Of a stretch of 17,162 nt of DNA, positions 1 to 7,630 are shown piece by piece (position 1 is the first letter of the stretch; the number at the start of each line of letters is the position of its first letter). The position numbers were made by a program, and so were the translations under genes. The stretch comes from Dehalococcoidales bacterium (lineage in GTDB: Bacteria > Chloroflexota > Dehalococcoidia > Dehalococcoidales > JAQTVP01). The stretch covers positions 1 to 17,162 of the forward strand of contig JAQTVP010000011.1 of assembly GCA_028707015.1 (NCBI GenBank), written 5' to 3'. Under the pieces are notes generated by a model that saw only the letters and a list, made by a program, of their open reading frames with translations, ran no database searches and was not told where the DNA came from.

Positions 1-493
1 TCGGTAGGCTCATAAAGGCTAACATGATACCGGCACTTAAACCACACAGTCCCGTATTAAGATTAAAAGTACTCTGTACCAATGGGGATAGTAACATAAG
101 TCCAATAAAACCCATCACCACTGAGGGAATCCCAGCTAATATCTCAATAATTGGCTTTACCGTTTCTCTCACTTTAGCGGGTGCTATTTCTGCCAAGTAA
201 GCAGCACAGGCAACACCTACCGGAACCGAAATGGCAGTAGCCACCAGGGTTACCCATAACGTCGCTACAAAGAAAGGCATAATACCAAAAGTCGGCGGTT
301 CTGAAACCGGATACCACTTAGTACCAAAGAAGAATTCCCAAGGCGGTGTATGAAAGAAAACCGGAAAACCCTCCTTTACCAAAAGACCTATAATCGCCAA
401 CAGAATAATTATCGTCAGTATTCCTGACAGGAATATCAAACTCTCGATAATTTTTTCGCCTATCCGCCATTGCCGTCCTAGCTGTTTATCCAT
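1..493 (-). CDS. pstC: Phosphate ABC transporter permease PstC, N-terminal part (runs off left edge)
   Basis: Inner-membrane permease of the high-affinity phosphate importer PstSCAB, which passes phosphate from the binding protein PstS into the cytoplasm. The reading frame begins with ATG at 493 (MDKQLGRQW) and stays open to the window edge, giving about 164 residues. A charged N-terminus is followed by a hydrophobic helix at about residues 20-40, a periplasmic stretch containing TPPWEFFFGTKWYP, and two more helices. The stretch AYLAEIAPAKVRETVKPIIE followed by LAGIPSVVMGFIG is the typical PstC/PstA permease core, including the coupling-loop region that contacts the ATPase. A GGAGA ribosome site lies five to six bases before the ATG. 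It follows pstS by 50 bases on the same strand, so the two are almost certainly co-transcribed; pstA and pstB would lie beyond the left edge. Confidence 0.93.
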   Translation of the reverse strand, partial: MDKQLGRQWRIGEKIIESLIFLSGILTIIILLAIIGLLVKEGFPVFFHTPPWEFFFGTKWYPVSEPPTFGIMPFFVATLWVTLVATAISVPVGVACAAYLAEIAPAKVRETVKPIIEILAGIPSVVMGFIGLMLLSPLVQSTFNLNTGLCGLSAGIMLAFMSLP

Positions 494-543
494 TTCGTCT
501 CCAGAAGTTACTTTATAACTTCCCAATATATCACTCTATTCCA

Positions 544-1449
544 CTATTTTAGCGGCACGAAACCTATTCCCTTTACTATCGCCTGTCCTTCATCTGACAA
601 ACAGTAATCAATGAAAGCATTGGGAATACCTGTTGGTACCCCGTTCGTATAATATAATAGTGGCCTGGCAATGGAATAAGTACCATCAAGTGATGTTTCA
701 ATACTGGGAAAAACCCCCATTGAATCAGCGGTTTTTTTTATTGCCAAAGTTTTTATTTCATCGGTCACATAACCAAGTCCGGGATAAAAAATGGCATTAG
801 CATTTTTAGCTACCTCGGATACTCCTTCCTCAGTTGAAGGTAAGAATAATACCTTATTCCCGTATTCAAGTTTTTTATCCTCGGTAGGTAAACCTTTCAT
901 TTGCACTACCTGTTCCTTAAAAAATAAGTGCGTGCCGGAATTAGTATCACGTGCGATAGCAACGATGGGCGTATCACTACCCCCCAACTCTGCCCAGTTG
1001 GTTATTGCTCCAGTATAGATAGCCGAAATCTGGGCAATAGTGAGTTCCGATACAGGATTATCTGGGTTTACTATTACAGAGAGAGCATCGCTGGCTATCT
1101 GAATTTCATAAGGCTCCACACCTTTAGCTTCTGCCAGATTTATCTCTCGCTGTTTTATTTGCCTTGAAGCTTGACAAATATCAGTAGTACTGTTGATAAG
1201 AGCAGCTATACCTGCCCCCGAACCGGGACCGCTAACTGCTATATTTACATTGGTGTGCAATAGCATAAACTCTTCTGCCCAGATGGCAGTAAGCGGCGTT
1301 AACGTATTGGAACCAATAATATTAAAGAAACCGGATAGATCACTGGGGTTTTCTGTATCATCCTGATTACCACTGCAACCAGTTATCACCTGCACTAAAA
1401 CCAGTATAAGAGTTAGTAGTATGATTTTGAGTCTAAAAATCTTAATCAT
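544..1449 (-). CDS. pstS: Phosphate-binding lipoprotein PstS
   Basis: Substrate-binding component of the phosphate ABC importer, anchored outside the membrane by lipid. The 301-residue product starts with a basic N-terminus and a hydrophobic helix ending in the lipobox VITGC, so Cys25 would be the lipidated residue. The family ligand loops are visible: GSNTLTPL at about 46-53, SGPGSGAGIAAL at 73-84 and RDTNSGTHLFFKE at 167-179. These carry the Ser, Thr and Arg residues that hold phosphate in this family. The DALSVIVNPDNPVSELT segment is the usual hinge. Length is normal for the family. It is the first gene of the pst operon, with pstC 50 bases downstream. A promoter-like pair lies just upstream, leaving only a short leader with a weak SD; I see no clear Pho box. 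Confidence 0.95.
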   Translation of the reverse strand: MIKIFRLKIILLTLILVLVQVITGCSGNQDDTENPSDLSGFFNIIGSNTLTPLTAIWAEEFMLLHTNVNIAVSGPGSGAGIAALINSTTDICQASRQIKQREINLAEAKGVEPYEIQIASDALSVIVNPDNPVSELTIAQISAIYTGAITNWAELGGSDTPIVAIARDTNSGTHLFFKEQVVQMKGLPTEDKKLEYGNKVLFLPSTEEGVSEVAKNANAIFYPGLGYVTDEIKTLAIKKTADSMGVFPSIETSLDGTYSIARPLLYYTNGVPTGIPNAFIDYCLSDEGQAIVKGIGFVPLK

Positions 1450-1468
1450 TAATTTAGCACTACTTCAA

Positions 1469-1498
1469 AGTATACTATTTTTAATTTTCTTAATGCAA
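1469..1498 (-). promoter_or_regulatory. Putative sigma70 promoter of pstS
   Basis: On the minus strand TTGCAT (1493-1498) and TATACT (1469-1474) are separated by 18 bases. The predicted start would lie about 13 bases before the pstS ATG, so the leader would be very short. The call rests on match to consensus only. Confidence 0.45.
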
Positions 1499-1573
1499 GA
1501 AAAAGCTGAAACTAAAGATAAAATTTCCACTCGCAGGTTACCCTGAAATCTCTGTAAAATTCCGGCTATTTGC

Positions 1574-2128
1574 TCATTTGTTCACAGAAGACGGCATGTT
1601 TTCCCCGTTTATATTTATTGGCTTTATTATTCCTGATTCCAAATCATAAATCATACCGTATATCTCTATCTCTCTGCTATTAAGAGCTTCCTTTACAGAA
1701 GATAACCCCATTACGTTTTTAACCTGCACCGCTACGTTTTCGATAACAGCTTCATTTATTTCTCTACTATGCAGATGCACCTGTTTCAGTAATTTACCCA
1801 CCTCACCACCAGTCGCTCCCTCCAGATATGCGGTAATCGCCCCGCATTTCGTATGTCCAAGAACTATTACATAAGGGGTTTTAAGATGTTCCACCGCATA
1901 TTCAATACTACCCGTTACACTTGGATCAGCAACAATATTACCGGCAACCCTGATAACAAACAAAATACCCGGGGTTAATTGATTAAATATAATCTCAACC
2001 GGAACCCTCGAATCCGAACAGGCAATAACAGTAGCAATTGGTTTCTGTCCTTTTTCATTTAATTCCTTAAGTACAAGCTTATCTGCATTGTCTGCATAAA
2101 TCACATTACTGGCTAATAGTTCTTTCAT
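1574..2128 (-). CDS. Beta-class carbonic anhydrase
   Basis: Zinc enzyme interconverting CO2 and bicarbonate in the cytoplasm. The 184-residue product has the class signature ACSDSR (Cys37, Asp39, Arg41) and the second zinc site GHTKCGA (His92, Cys95), which together give the Cys-His-Cys zinc centre and the Asp-Arg dyad. RVAGNIVADPSVTGSIEYAVEHL between them is also typical. The length suits the short prokaryotic forms, and no signal peptide is seen. The ATG at 2128 is preceded by AAAGGATTTTAGGTGTAG, which offers a plausible SD. It stands apart from pstS, 124 bases downstream, and from the catalase gene, whose stop lies about 210 bases upstream. A long AT-rich palindrome sits about 40 bases upstream of the start. 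The subfamily is clear; which metabolic carboxylation it serves is not. Confidence 0.93.
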   Translation of the reverse strand: MKELLASNVIYADNADKLVLKELNEKGQKPIATVIACSDSRVPVEIIFNQLTPGILFVIRVAGNIVADPSVTGSIEYAVEHLKTPYVIVLGHTKCGAITAYLEGATGGEVGKLLKQVHLHSREINEAVIENVAVQVKNVMGLSSVKEALNSREIEIYGMIYDLESGIIKPININGENMPSSVNK

Positions 2129-2168
2129 CTACACCTAAAATCCTTTCGCTCTTAAATTACTAATTTTA

Positions 2169-2200
2169 TATATATCTGATATTATGATACCAGATATATA
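2169..2200. promoter_or_regulatory. AT-rich 32-bp palindrome upstream of the carbonic anhydrase
   Basis: The left arm TATATATCTGATAT (2169-2182) and right arm ATACCAGATATATA (2187-2200) are inverted copies with one mismatch around a 4-base centre. It lies 40 bases before the carbonic anhydrase ATG and has no T-run, so it reads better as a regulator binding site than a terminator. The regulator is unknown. Confidence 0.4.
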
Positions 2201-2338
2201 GCAGGACAGTACACATCCAACGGTTCTACTCAATTTCTCATTTCGTGGCAATACAATATCCTCAATAACAAATTAACCACTAACCTAATAAAAATAAAAG
2301 TAACCCAGAGAAATAACCTGCATTTTCATTGGTTAGTT

Positions 2339-3859
2339 TTAGTTCTGATTCGTAGCTTGCGTCCTTTCGTCTTGAGACATCCTCGCCAGATTTTCTACCT
2401 CCTTTACATCAAGTTCCAACCCCTCAGCTACACGGCGGCCATATTCTACATCAGCCTTGTAGAAAACCGCAGCTTGCCGTAATTGAATACGCTTTTGCGC
2501 ATTACACAAATGCGAAGTAATATTACCAATAAGATGGGTACGATCCTCATCTGTCATCACTCGCCGGTAGAGCTCCCCGGCCTGGAAAAAATCATCATTA
2601 GGATGAATATAAGGTTGGCGTGCAGCTTGACCTGAAACCTCAAATGAAGGTTCAGCAGCATCTGGTGCCGGTTCCGGACCGCCAAAGCTATTGGGATAAT
2701 AGTTCGGGTTATCGCCATTATTATCACCTAATGCCATTAACCCATCACGCTGATAGTAATTCACTTCAGCCGCCTTGGGCCGGTTGATTGGCAACAATTG
2801 ATAGTTGGGCCCCAGACGGTGGAGGTGAGCATCATGATAGGCAAATAACCGCCCCTGAAGCATCTTATCCGGTGATGCCGCAATACCAGGCACGAAGTTG
2901 GCCGGAGAAAAGGCAGCCTGCTCTACTTCAGCAAAATAATTACCGGGGTTTCGATTAAGGACCATACGCCCTATAGTAATCGGAGGAAAATCAGCGTGGA
3001 ACCAAACTTTAGTGATATCAAAAGGATCAAAGCGGTATTCGTTTGCTTGTTCAGGTGTCATAATCTGGATTTCCAGCCGCCATGAAGGGTAATCACCTCG
3101 TTCGATAGCCTCATAAAGATCTCGGGTCGCATGGTCGGGATCTTTACCTTTTAGCTCGGAGGATTCCCCGCGAGTGAGATTCTGGATACCCTGTTCCGTC
3201 TTAAAATGATACTGCACCCAGTAATATGCTCCATCTTTATTATACCATTTGAACGTATGGCTACTGTACCCATTCATATTACGGTATGTTTTTGGCGTTC
3301 CCCGGTCAGAAAACAAAATGGTAACTTGATGTACTGACTCGGGAGTAAGGGAGAGAAAGTCCCAAAACATATCAGCATTCTTGAGGTTAGTACCCGGATG
3401 GCGCTTTTGCGTGTGAATAAAATCGGAAAATTTCAACGGGTCGCGAATAAAAAAAACGGGAGTATTATTTCCCGTCATATCATAATTACCTTCTTCAGTA
3501 TAAAACTTCACCGCAAATCCGCGAGGGTCACGTTCTGCATCTGCTGACCCCTTTTCACCACCTACAGTGGAAAAACGGACAAAAACATCGGTGCGTTTAT
3601 CAATCTCAGACAAGAATTTGGCTTTAGTATATTTAGTTACATCGTCAGTAACCTCAAAGTAACCGTGAGCACCAGCACCCTTAGCATGAACCACTCGTTC
3701 CGGAATACGCTCACGGTTAAAATGACCGAGTTTTTCCAGCAAATGTGTATCCTGTATCAGTATCGGACCGGGATTACCGGCAGTTTTACTATTCTGGTCA
3801 TTATCAACAGGAGCACCAAAGCCAGTGGTATAAATTTGGTTTTTCTCATCTCTTTTCAT
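2339..3859 (-). CDS. katA: Monofunctional haem catalase, small-subunit type
   Basis: Converts hydrogen peroxide to water and oxygen. The 506-residue length matches small-subunit (clade 3) catalases. The active-site segment ERVVHAKGAGAHGYFEV carries the distal His58, GNNTPVFFIRDP (from about 130) carries the distal Asn, and RLFAYHDAHLHRLGPNY (337-353) carries the proximal haem ligand Tyr341. The RFSTVGGEKGSADAERDPRG stretch is also standard. There is no signal peptide, so it is cytoplasmic. A strong ribosome site, GGGAGGTAACAG, precedes the ATG at 3859. It is monocistronic and divergent from the membrane-protein operon at 4342, with about 450 non-coding bases between them. I found a possible promoter but no convincing PerR-type box. 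Confidence 0.96.
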   Translation of the reverse strand: MKRDEKNQIYTTGFGAPVDNDQNSKTAGNPGPILIQDTHLLEKLGHFNRERIPERVVHAKGAGAHGYFEVTDDVTKYTKAKFLSEIDKRTDVFVRFSTVGGEKGSADAERDPRGFAVKFYTEEGNYDMTGNNTPVFFIRDPLKFSDFIHTQKRHPGTNLKNADMFWDFLSLTPESVHQVTILFSDRGTPKTYRNMNGYSSHTFKWYNKDGAYYWVQYHFKTEQGIQNLTRGESSELKGKDPDHATRDLYEAIERGDYPSWRLEIQIMTPEQANEYRFDPFDITKVWFHADFPPITIGRMVLNRNPGNYFAEVEQAAFSPANFVPGIAASPDKMLQGRLFAYHDAHLHRLGPNYQLLPINRPKAAEVNYYQRDGLMALGDNNGDNPNYYPNSFGGPEPAPDAAEPSFEVSGQAARQPYIHPNDDFFQAGELYRRVMTDEDRTHLIGNITSHLCNAQKRIQLRQAAVFYKADVEYGRRVAEGLELDVKEVENLARMSQDERTQATNQN

Positions 3860-3874
3860 CTGTTACCTCCCTAA

Positions 3875-4260
3875 TAATCAATAATATGTTATTTGACAAA
3901 TAAAAAAGGGCACCATATTTCCACCTATTTCAGAAGCAGTTCTGACACCCTTATCCACTCAACATCTGCTCTCTCCCACTTTATATTAATTTCATTACTA
4001 ATCTAAATATAGGGTTTAAATGTTAGGCAGTTTATCTGCATTTGTCAATACATCATATAAACGGAAGTTACTCAAAGTAATAATAGCATTTTATCTTGTT
4101 CTCACTCTTTGTTTATTATTAATACAATATCATTACCATTCATAGACGAAAAGTAATTTGGTACACGGCTTATTTTCAAATATTTCAGAGTATTTATGAG
4201 TTAAAAAGCGTATTAACAATCTCTTTGCCTAAAATAATCCGCTATCATATGACAAACTAT
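3875..4260. other. Divergent intergenic region between katA and the membrane-protein operon
   Basis: No open reading frame with a ribosome site is seen here. The stretch is very AT-rich and holds the candidate katA promoter on the minus strand. The plus-strand promoter begins right at its edge (4261). I see no tRNA, CRISPR repeat or strong hairpin. Confidence 0.5.
4020..4048 (-). promoter_or_regulatory. Possible katA promoter with palindromic spacer
   Basis: On the minus strand a perfect TTGACA (4043-4048) lies 17 bases from TAACAT (4020-4025). The spacer holds the inverted repeat GCAG-TTTAT-CTGC (4027-4039), a place where a repressor could bind. The leader to the katA ATG would be about 155 bases, which is long; a closer promoter is possible. 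Confidence 0.3.
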
Positions 4261-4290
4261 TTGACACGATAATCACTGTTATTAAATAAT
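4261..4290 (+). promoter_or_regulatory. Putative promoter of the membrane protein/regulator operon
   Basis: TTGACA (4261-4266) and AATAAT (4285-4290) are 18 bases apart. A start near 4297 would fall at the left edge of the palindrome at 4297-4315. A second -10-like TATACT (4295-4300) overlaps that palindrome but lacks a good -35. Confidence 0.5.
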
Positions 4291-4296
4291 ACAGTA

Positions 4297-4315
4297 TACT
4301 TTGTATTGCAAAGTA
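4297..4315. promoter_or_regulatory. Perfect 7-5-7 palindrome, probable operator for the downstream winged-helix regulator
   Basis: TACTTTG (4297-4303) and CAAAGTA (4309-4315) are exact inverted copies around TATTG. The element lies at the predicted transcription start and 26 bases before the first gene's ATG, where a repressor would block transcription. The regulator is the second gene of the same operon, so autoregulation is the natural inference. No T-run follows, so it is not a terminator. Confidence 0.55.
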
Positions 4316-4341
4316 ATTGTTTTTACTGGAGAGGTGTAAAA

Positions 4342-4968
4342 ATGGCGAACATTAGCAACCTTAAAGAAATTGAAAAAAAAGTGTTTTCATCTTACTTTCA
4401 TGACGGTATGTTGGATTTATATGGAGGTTTAATGTTACTGGGTTTCGGGCTAAGTATTCTTACAAATAAAATATATTTACTAATAATATGTATTACCCTA
4501 GCTATGGTTCCATTACTAATCAGGAAGCATATTGTATTACCACGATTAGGTTTGGTGAAATTCTCTGCGGAACGCCAGGCCAAAACCAAAAAATCTAAAT
4601 TAATCGCGCTGATAACCGGAGTATTTATTCTTTTTTTAGTTACTTTTTTTATGGCATTATTTTCAGTCAATATTTTACCAGCATGGGTCGAGGCATTGAT
4701 GAATGATTATCTATTGGCTTTCTTGGGCGTGATGATAGCCAGTATAGTAGCCATAGCTGCTTTCATAGTTAAAGTCAGGCGATTCTACATCTACGCTGTC
4801 GTTATATTCATCGTTTTCTGTCTGGCATCTATTTTAAGCCCGCTGGATATGGAGGGTATTATAATTGTAAGCGCCGGTGGTATTATCCTGCTTTCAGGCA
4901 CAATAATATTTATCCGTTTCCTACATCACAATCCATTATCCAGAGAGGAAATAGCCAAATGGCAATAA
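4342..4968 (+). CDS. Six-helix membrane protein paired with a winged-helix regulator, function unknown
   Basis: A 208-residue integral membrane protein. About 25 hydrophilic residues containing FHDGMLDLYGG lead into hydrophobic segments near residues 25-40, 43-62, 82-105, 115-140, 145-165 and 170-195. A cytoplasmic-looking loop LPRLGLVKFSAERQAKTKKSK separates the first pair from the rest, and the tail is charged. The DG-x-LD-x-x-GG start and the PR-x-G-x-V-x-F loop fit a family of small membrane proteins often encoded next to a HTH_34-type regulator; that is from memory and the function is not established. The start is the ATG at 4342, preceded by GGAGAGGTG. A TTG 12 codons upstream lies inside the operator and has no SD, so I reject it. 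The gene overlaps the regulator gene by 10 bases. Confidence 0.75.
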   Translation: MANISNLKEIEKKVFSSYFHDGMLDLYGGLMLLGFGLSILTNKIYLLIICITLAMVPLLIRKHIVLPRLGLVKFSAERQAKTKKSKLIALITGVFILFLVTFFMALFSVNILPAWVEALMNDYLLAFLGVMIASIVAIAAFIVKVRRFYIYAVVIFIVFCLASILSPLDMEGIIIVSAGGIILLSGTIIFIRFLHHNPLSREEIAKWQ

Positions 4969-5288
4969 GTGAGCAAAGTAGCAAAAACTCAGGGACAATG
5001 GTCGAGATTGACCGCTTAATTCATGAACCAGCTAGGTTTAATATCATGGCTCATCTGTATGTCATCCAAAGTGCTGATTTTTTATTCCTGCAGAAACAGA
5101 TCGGATTAACCTGGGGCAACCTATCCTCACACCTGGCTAAGCTGGAAAAGGCAGGTTATATTGAAATTGAAAAAGATTTTATTGGTAAAAAACCGCACAC
5201 CATGCTTTATCTTTCTAACAATGGAAGGACCGCTTTCGAAGATTATCATAAAAGGATGAAGCAAGTTTTTAAGCATCTACCTGCTTAA
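4959..5288 (+). CDS. Winged helix-turn-helix transcriptional regulator (HTH_34-like)
   Basis: A 109-residue single-domain DNA-binding protein. The order is a helix containing HEPARFNIMAHL, a helix-turn-helix in FLFLQKQIGLTWGNLSSHLAKLEKAGYIEIEK (about residues 46-77), then a beta wing with KKPHTMLYLSNNGRTAF and a C-terminal helix. This is the layout of the winged-helix domain family Pfam calls HTH_34, a relative of MarR/ArsR proteins. No metal-binding cysteine or histidine cluster is seen. Its ATG overlaps the stop of the membrane protein gene (ATGGCAATAA), with GAGAGG upstream, so translation is probably coupled. It is likely to bind the 19-bp palindrome in front of the operon; the signal it responds to is unknown and may involve its membrane partner. 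Confidence 0.85.
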   Translation: MAISEQSSKNSGTMVEIDRLIHEPARFNIMAHLYVIQSADFLFLQKQIGLTWGNLSSHLAKLEKAGYIEIEKDFIGKKPHTMLYLSNNGRTAFEDYHKRMKQVFKHLPA

Positions 5289-5456
5289 TCCTGATTAAAA
5301 TCAATAGAATAAAAATATGATTCTTACAATTTATCGAAATATTTTATAATTATCAGCGTATTATTTCTTATATAACCCACACCAAACATTTTGCATATTA
5401 TTGAGATATGCTGATGTTTTCTAAACTAATCTTAAATTCATGCTAAAGATTCTCAG

Positions 5457-7367
5457 CTATTCCTGTTTAACCTTATTAATATTAAGACCTTTTGCTTTTT
5501 GCGCCAGCAGAAATAGTTTATGTGATTCAACATCCATAATTTTATTAATGGGATGCATAAAGCGCTTCAGTTTTTCGTAAAAACGAATTGTTAACGCCAT
5601 ACTCTCCCCTTGCGATAATCCTTTTTCCATTCTATATTGCATAACCTGTATTAAGAATTCATCCGGCATCGGAGTTAATTCAAGTCCAAATTCAGCCGCT
5701 CTTTCGGCAAGCGGCCCATGCTCTGTTATCCCGATTGGATATAGCTGCCAACCCAAAGTTATCATATGATGCCAGCGTTTCAAAAAATCATGGGTCATCT
5801 GGCTATCCTCTTTAGTTTCCCCGGGTAAACCGATAATTGAATAGATATGGGCTAATATACCAGCTCTATAGAAATTCCCAATAATAATTTCGGCGTCACC
5901 AAGATTAACGCCTTTATTTATGATGTCATTTACACGCTGTGAACCTGATTCCAGTCCAATTTGCCCCCCTAAAAACCCTCCCTGTGCTAATTTCTGGCAA
6001 AACGCCGGTGACCTAAAATCCTTCTCGAAACGAATGAAAGCAGAGAAATTAATAGTTTCTCCATTTCCAAGGTTATATTCAGCAATTTGCTCAATACGTT
6101 TGGGGTGCAAAGATGAATCAGTGATGCCAATAAAAACTGGATCATATTCCTCCTTTAACTTACGCATATCCTCAAGAACCAGTTCAATATCACGCACGCG
6201 TTTTTTCTGATATTCAGGATTAAAATCAACTGTTCCTATTTTGGGATAATAGCAAAATATACATTTCCCCCAATAACAGCCGCTGCCAGTTTCCAGCGGA
6301 AGAATAGACTTGGGCCGAACCGAAACATATTCCGGAGTACAGGCATCATTAATATCAAATTCATGAAGCTTATCGCTTTTCTTAATTAAACCATTTTCTC
6401 TATAGATAAGGTTTGGCACATCTGACAACTCGGTATTGGTTTCAAGGTGCTCTATAAGCTGACTAAAGGCATATTCACCCGGGCCTAATATCAAACTGTC
6501 AAAGAATGACCATAATGAGAAATTATTACATATACGATGGCTAGCTTCGGTCAGTGCTGCCCCTCCCAAACATATATGCACATGTGGATATTCTGATTTT
6601 ATTTGATATGCCAGGGTAAAAGCAGGTATGAATTCGGATACATGTGTTATCGAAATCCCTACTATCTCCGGATTTTCTTCCCGGAATAGAGGCATGACTT
6701 GATTACGGTAATATGGAACAAGATAATTATGGTTTTCATCATTAACGGCACGTTCAATATCGCTTGCCTTTGGAGCATAAGCTATGCCATGAAAACCAAG
6801 ACCAAAGTCTAACTGCGCTGGAAAATAAACGGCATCTATCAGCGCTTTCCCGCATAAAAGTGTATTAAAATGGGTAATAAATTCATTCGGAGTAAGATTA
6901 AGGAATTCCCGATCAATAATTTCGCGAGCCCGATCCACTTCAGTAATAACATGCTCTTTTTCAGCAACCATGGCATACAGAATATTGTCTTCCCGAATTT
7001 TAGAACCAAGTATCTTAAATATCGGTTTCTTGAAAATATCAGGAGAATTGACAACATACGACCAAGAGCTGCCCAACATTATCCCTTTTAATAGTAAATT
7101 TCTCAGATTCTTGTTGGAGCTACGTAATAGTATAGCACCAATGTCTTCTCTTAAAAATTTGTTTCTCCTCAATGGCTCGATTACAAAGTTAATCTTACCA
7201 AAGGTTCGCTCTAGATTATTCCGGGATAAAAGAGCGGAATAGCCATCTTGGTTAAAATCTTTCAGAGAAACATCATGCCCTTGTTTTTTTTGATACGCAT
7301 AAAGCCTGGCGGCGCCCTGTGTTGGTCCGAAAAAGCTGGTTAACGTAGTACAAATCCATGCCTTCAA
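5457..7367 (-). CDS. B12-binding-type radical SAM protein
   Basis: A 636-residue radical S-adenosylmethionine enzyme of the cobalamin-binding-like architecture; its substrate is unknown. The first 200 residues resemble no domain I can name. Residues about 225-310 look like the Rossmann-type B12-binding domain (PEIVGISITHVSE, HICLGGAALTE, LILGPGEYAFSQLIEHL), but the DxHxxG cobalamin-ligand motif is not visible. The radical SAM core follows, with cluster cysteines Cys364, Cys369 and Cys372 in GCYWGKCIFC, a CX4CX2C spacing rather than CX3CX2C. Later come GGQIGLESGSQRV (463-479) and IIGLPGETKEDS. The start codon is TTG at 7367, five bases after a strong GGGAGG; the next in-frame ATG is about 97 codons in. 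It stands alone, convergent with the regulator gene. Confidence 0.85.
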   Translation of the reverse strand: MKAWICTTLTSFFGPTQGAARLYAYQKKQGHDVSLKDFNQDGYSALLSRNNLERTFGKINFVIEPLRRNKFLREDIGAILLRSSNKNLRNLLLKGIMLGSSWSYVVNSPDIFKKPIFKILGSKIREDNILYAMVAEKEHVITEVDRAREIIDREFLNLTPNEFITHFNTLLCGKALIDAVYFPAQLDFGLGFHGIAYAPKASDIERAVNDENHNYLVPYYRNQVMPLFREENPEIVGISITHVSEFIPAFTLAYQIKSEYPHVHICLGGAALTEASHRICNNFSLWSFFDSLILGPGEYAFSQLIEHLETNTELSDVPNLIYRENGLIKKSDKLHEFDINDACTPEYVSVRPKSILPLETGSGCYWGKCIFCYYPKIGTVDFNPEYQKKRVRDIELVLEDMRKLKEEYDPVFIGITDSSLHPKRIEQIAEYNLGNGETINFSAFIRFEKDFRSPAFCQKLAQGGFLGGQIGLESGSQRVNDIINKGVNLGDAEIIIGNFYRAGILAHIYSIIGLPGETKEDSQMTHDFLKRWHHMITLGWQLYPIGITEHGPLAERAAEFGLELTPMPDEFLIQVMQYRMEKGLSQGESMALTIRFYEKLKRFMHPINKIMDVESHKLFLLAQKAKGLNINKVKQE

Positions 7368-7630
7368 ATTTCCCTCCCTGTATTTACCAAAATATAATAT
7401 GTACTATTAAACAGACGTGAAAAAGGAATATAAATCAGACCGCAAATGATACAGATAAGTGGTAATTGAGGTAATATGAATGGGATACATAATATATCCA
7501 CTCCAAGCAGAATTTACCTAAGTGTATATGATATCAGGTGCTAATATCAAGACATAACATTAGTCCTTAATTAGAGAAAATAGGTGAAAATAACTCCAGA
7601 AATTCAAATATTTCTATACCGGCTGAAAGA

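Noticed and set aside
3875..4260. PerR/Fur-type boxes near katA
   Set aside because: Several AT-rich stretches resemble half sites, but none gives a convincing 7-1-7 palindrome.
4306..4341. Possible TTG start 12 codons upstream of the membrane protein ATG
   Set aside because: It lies within the 19-bp palindrome, has no ribosome site, and the ATG at 4342 has GGAGAGGTG at good spacing.
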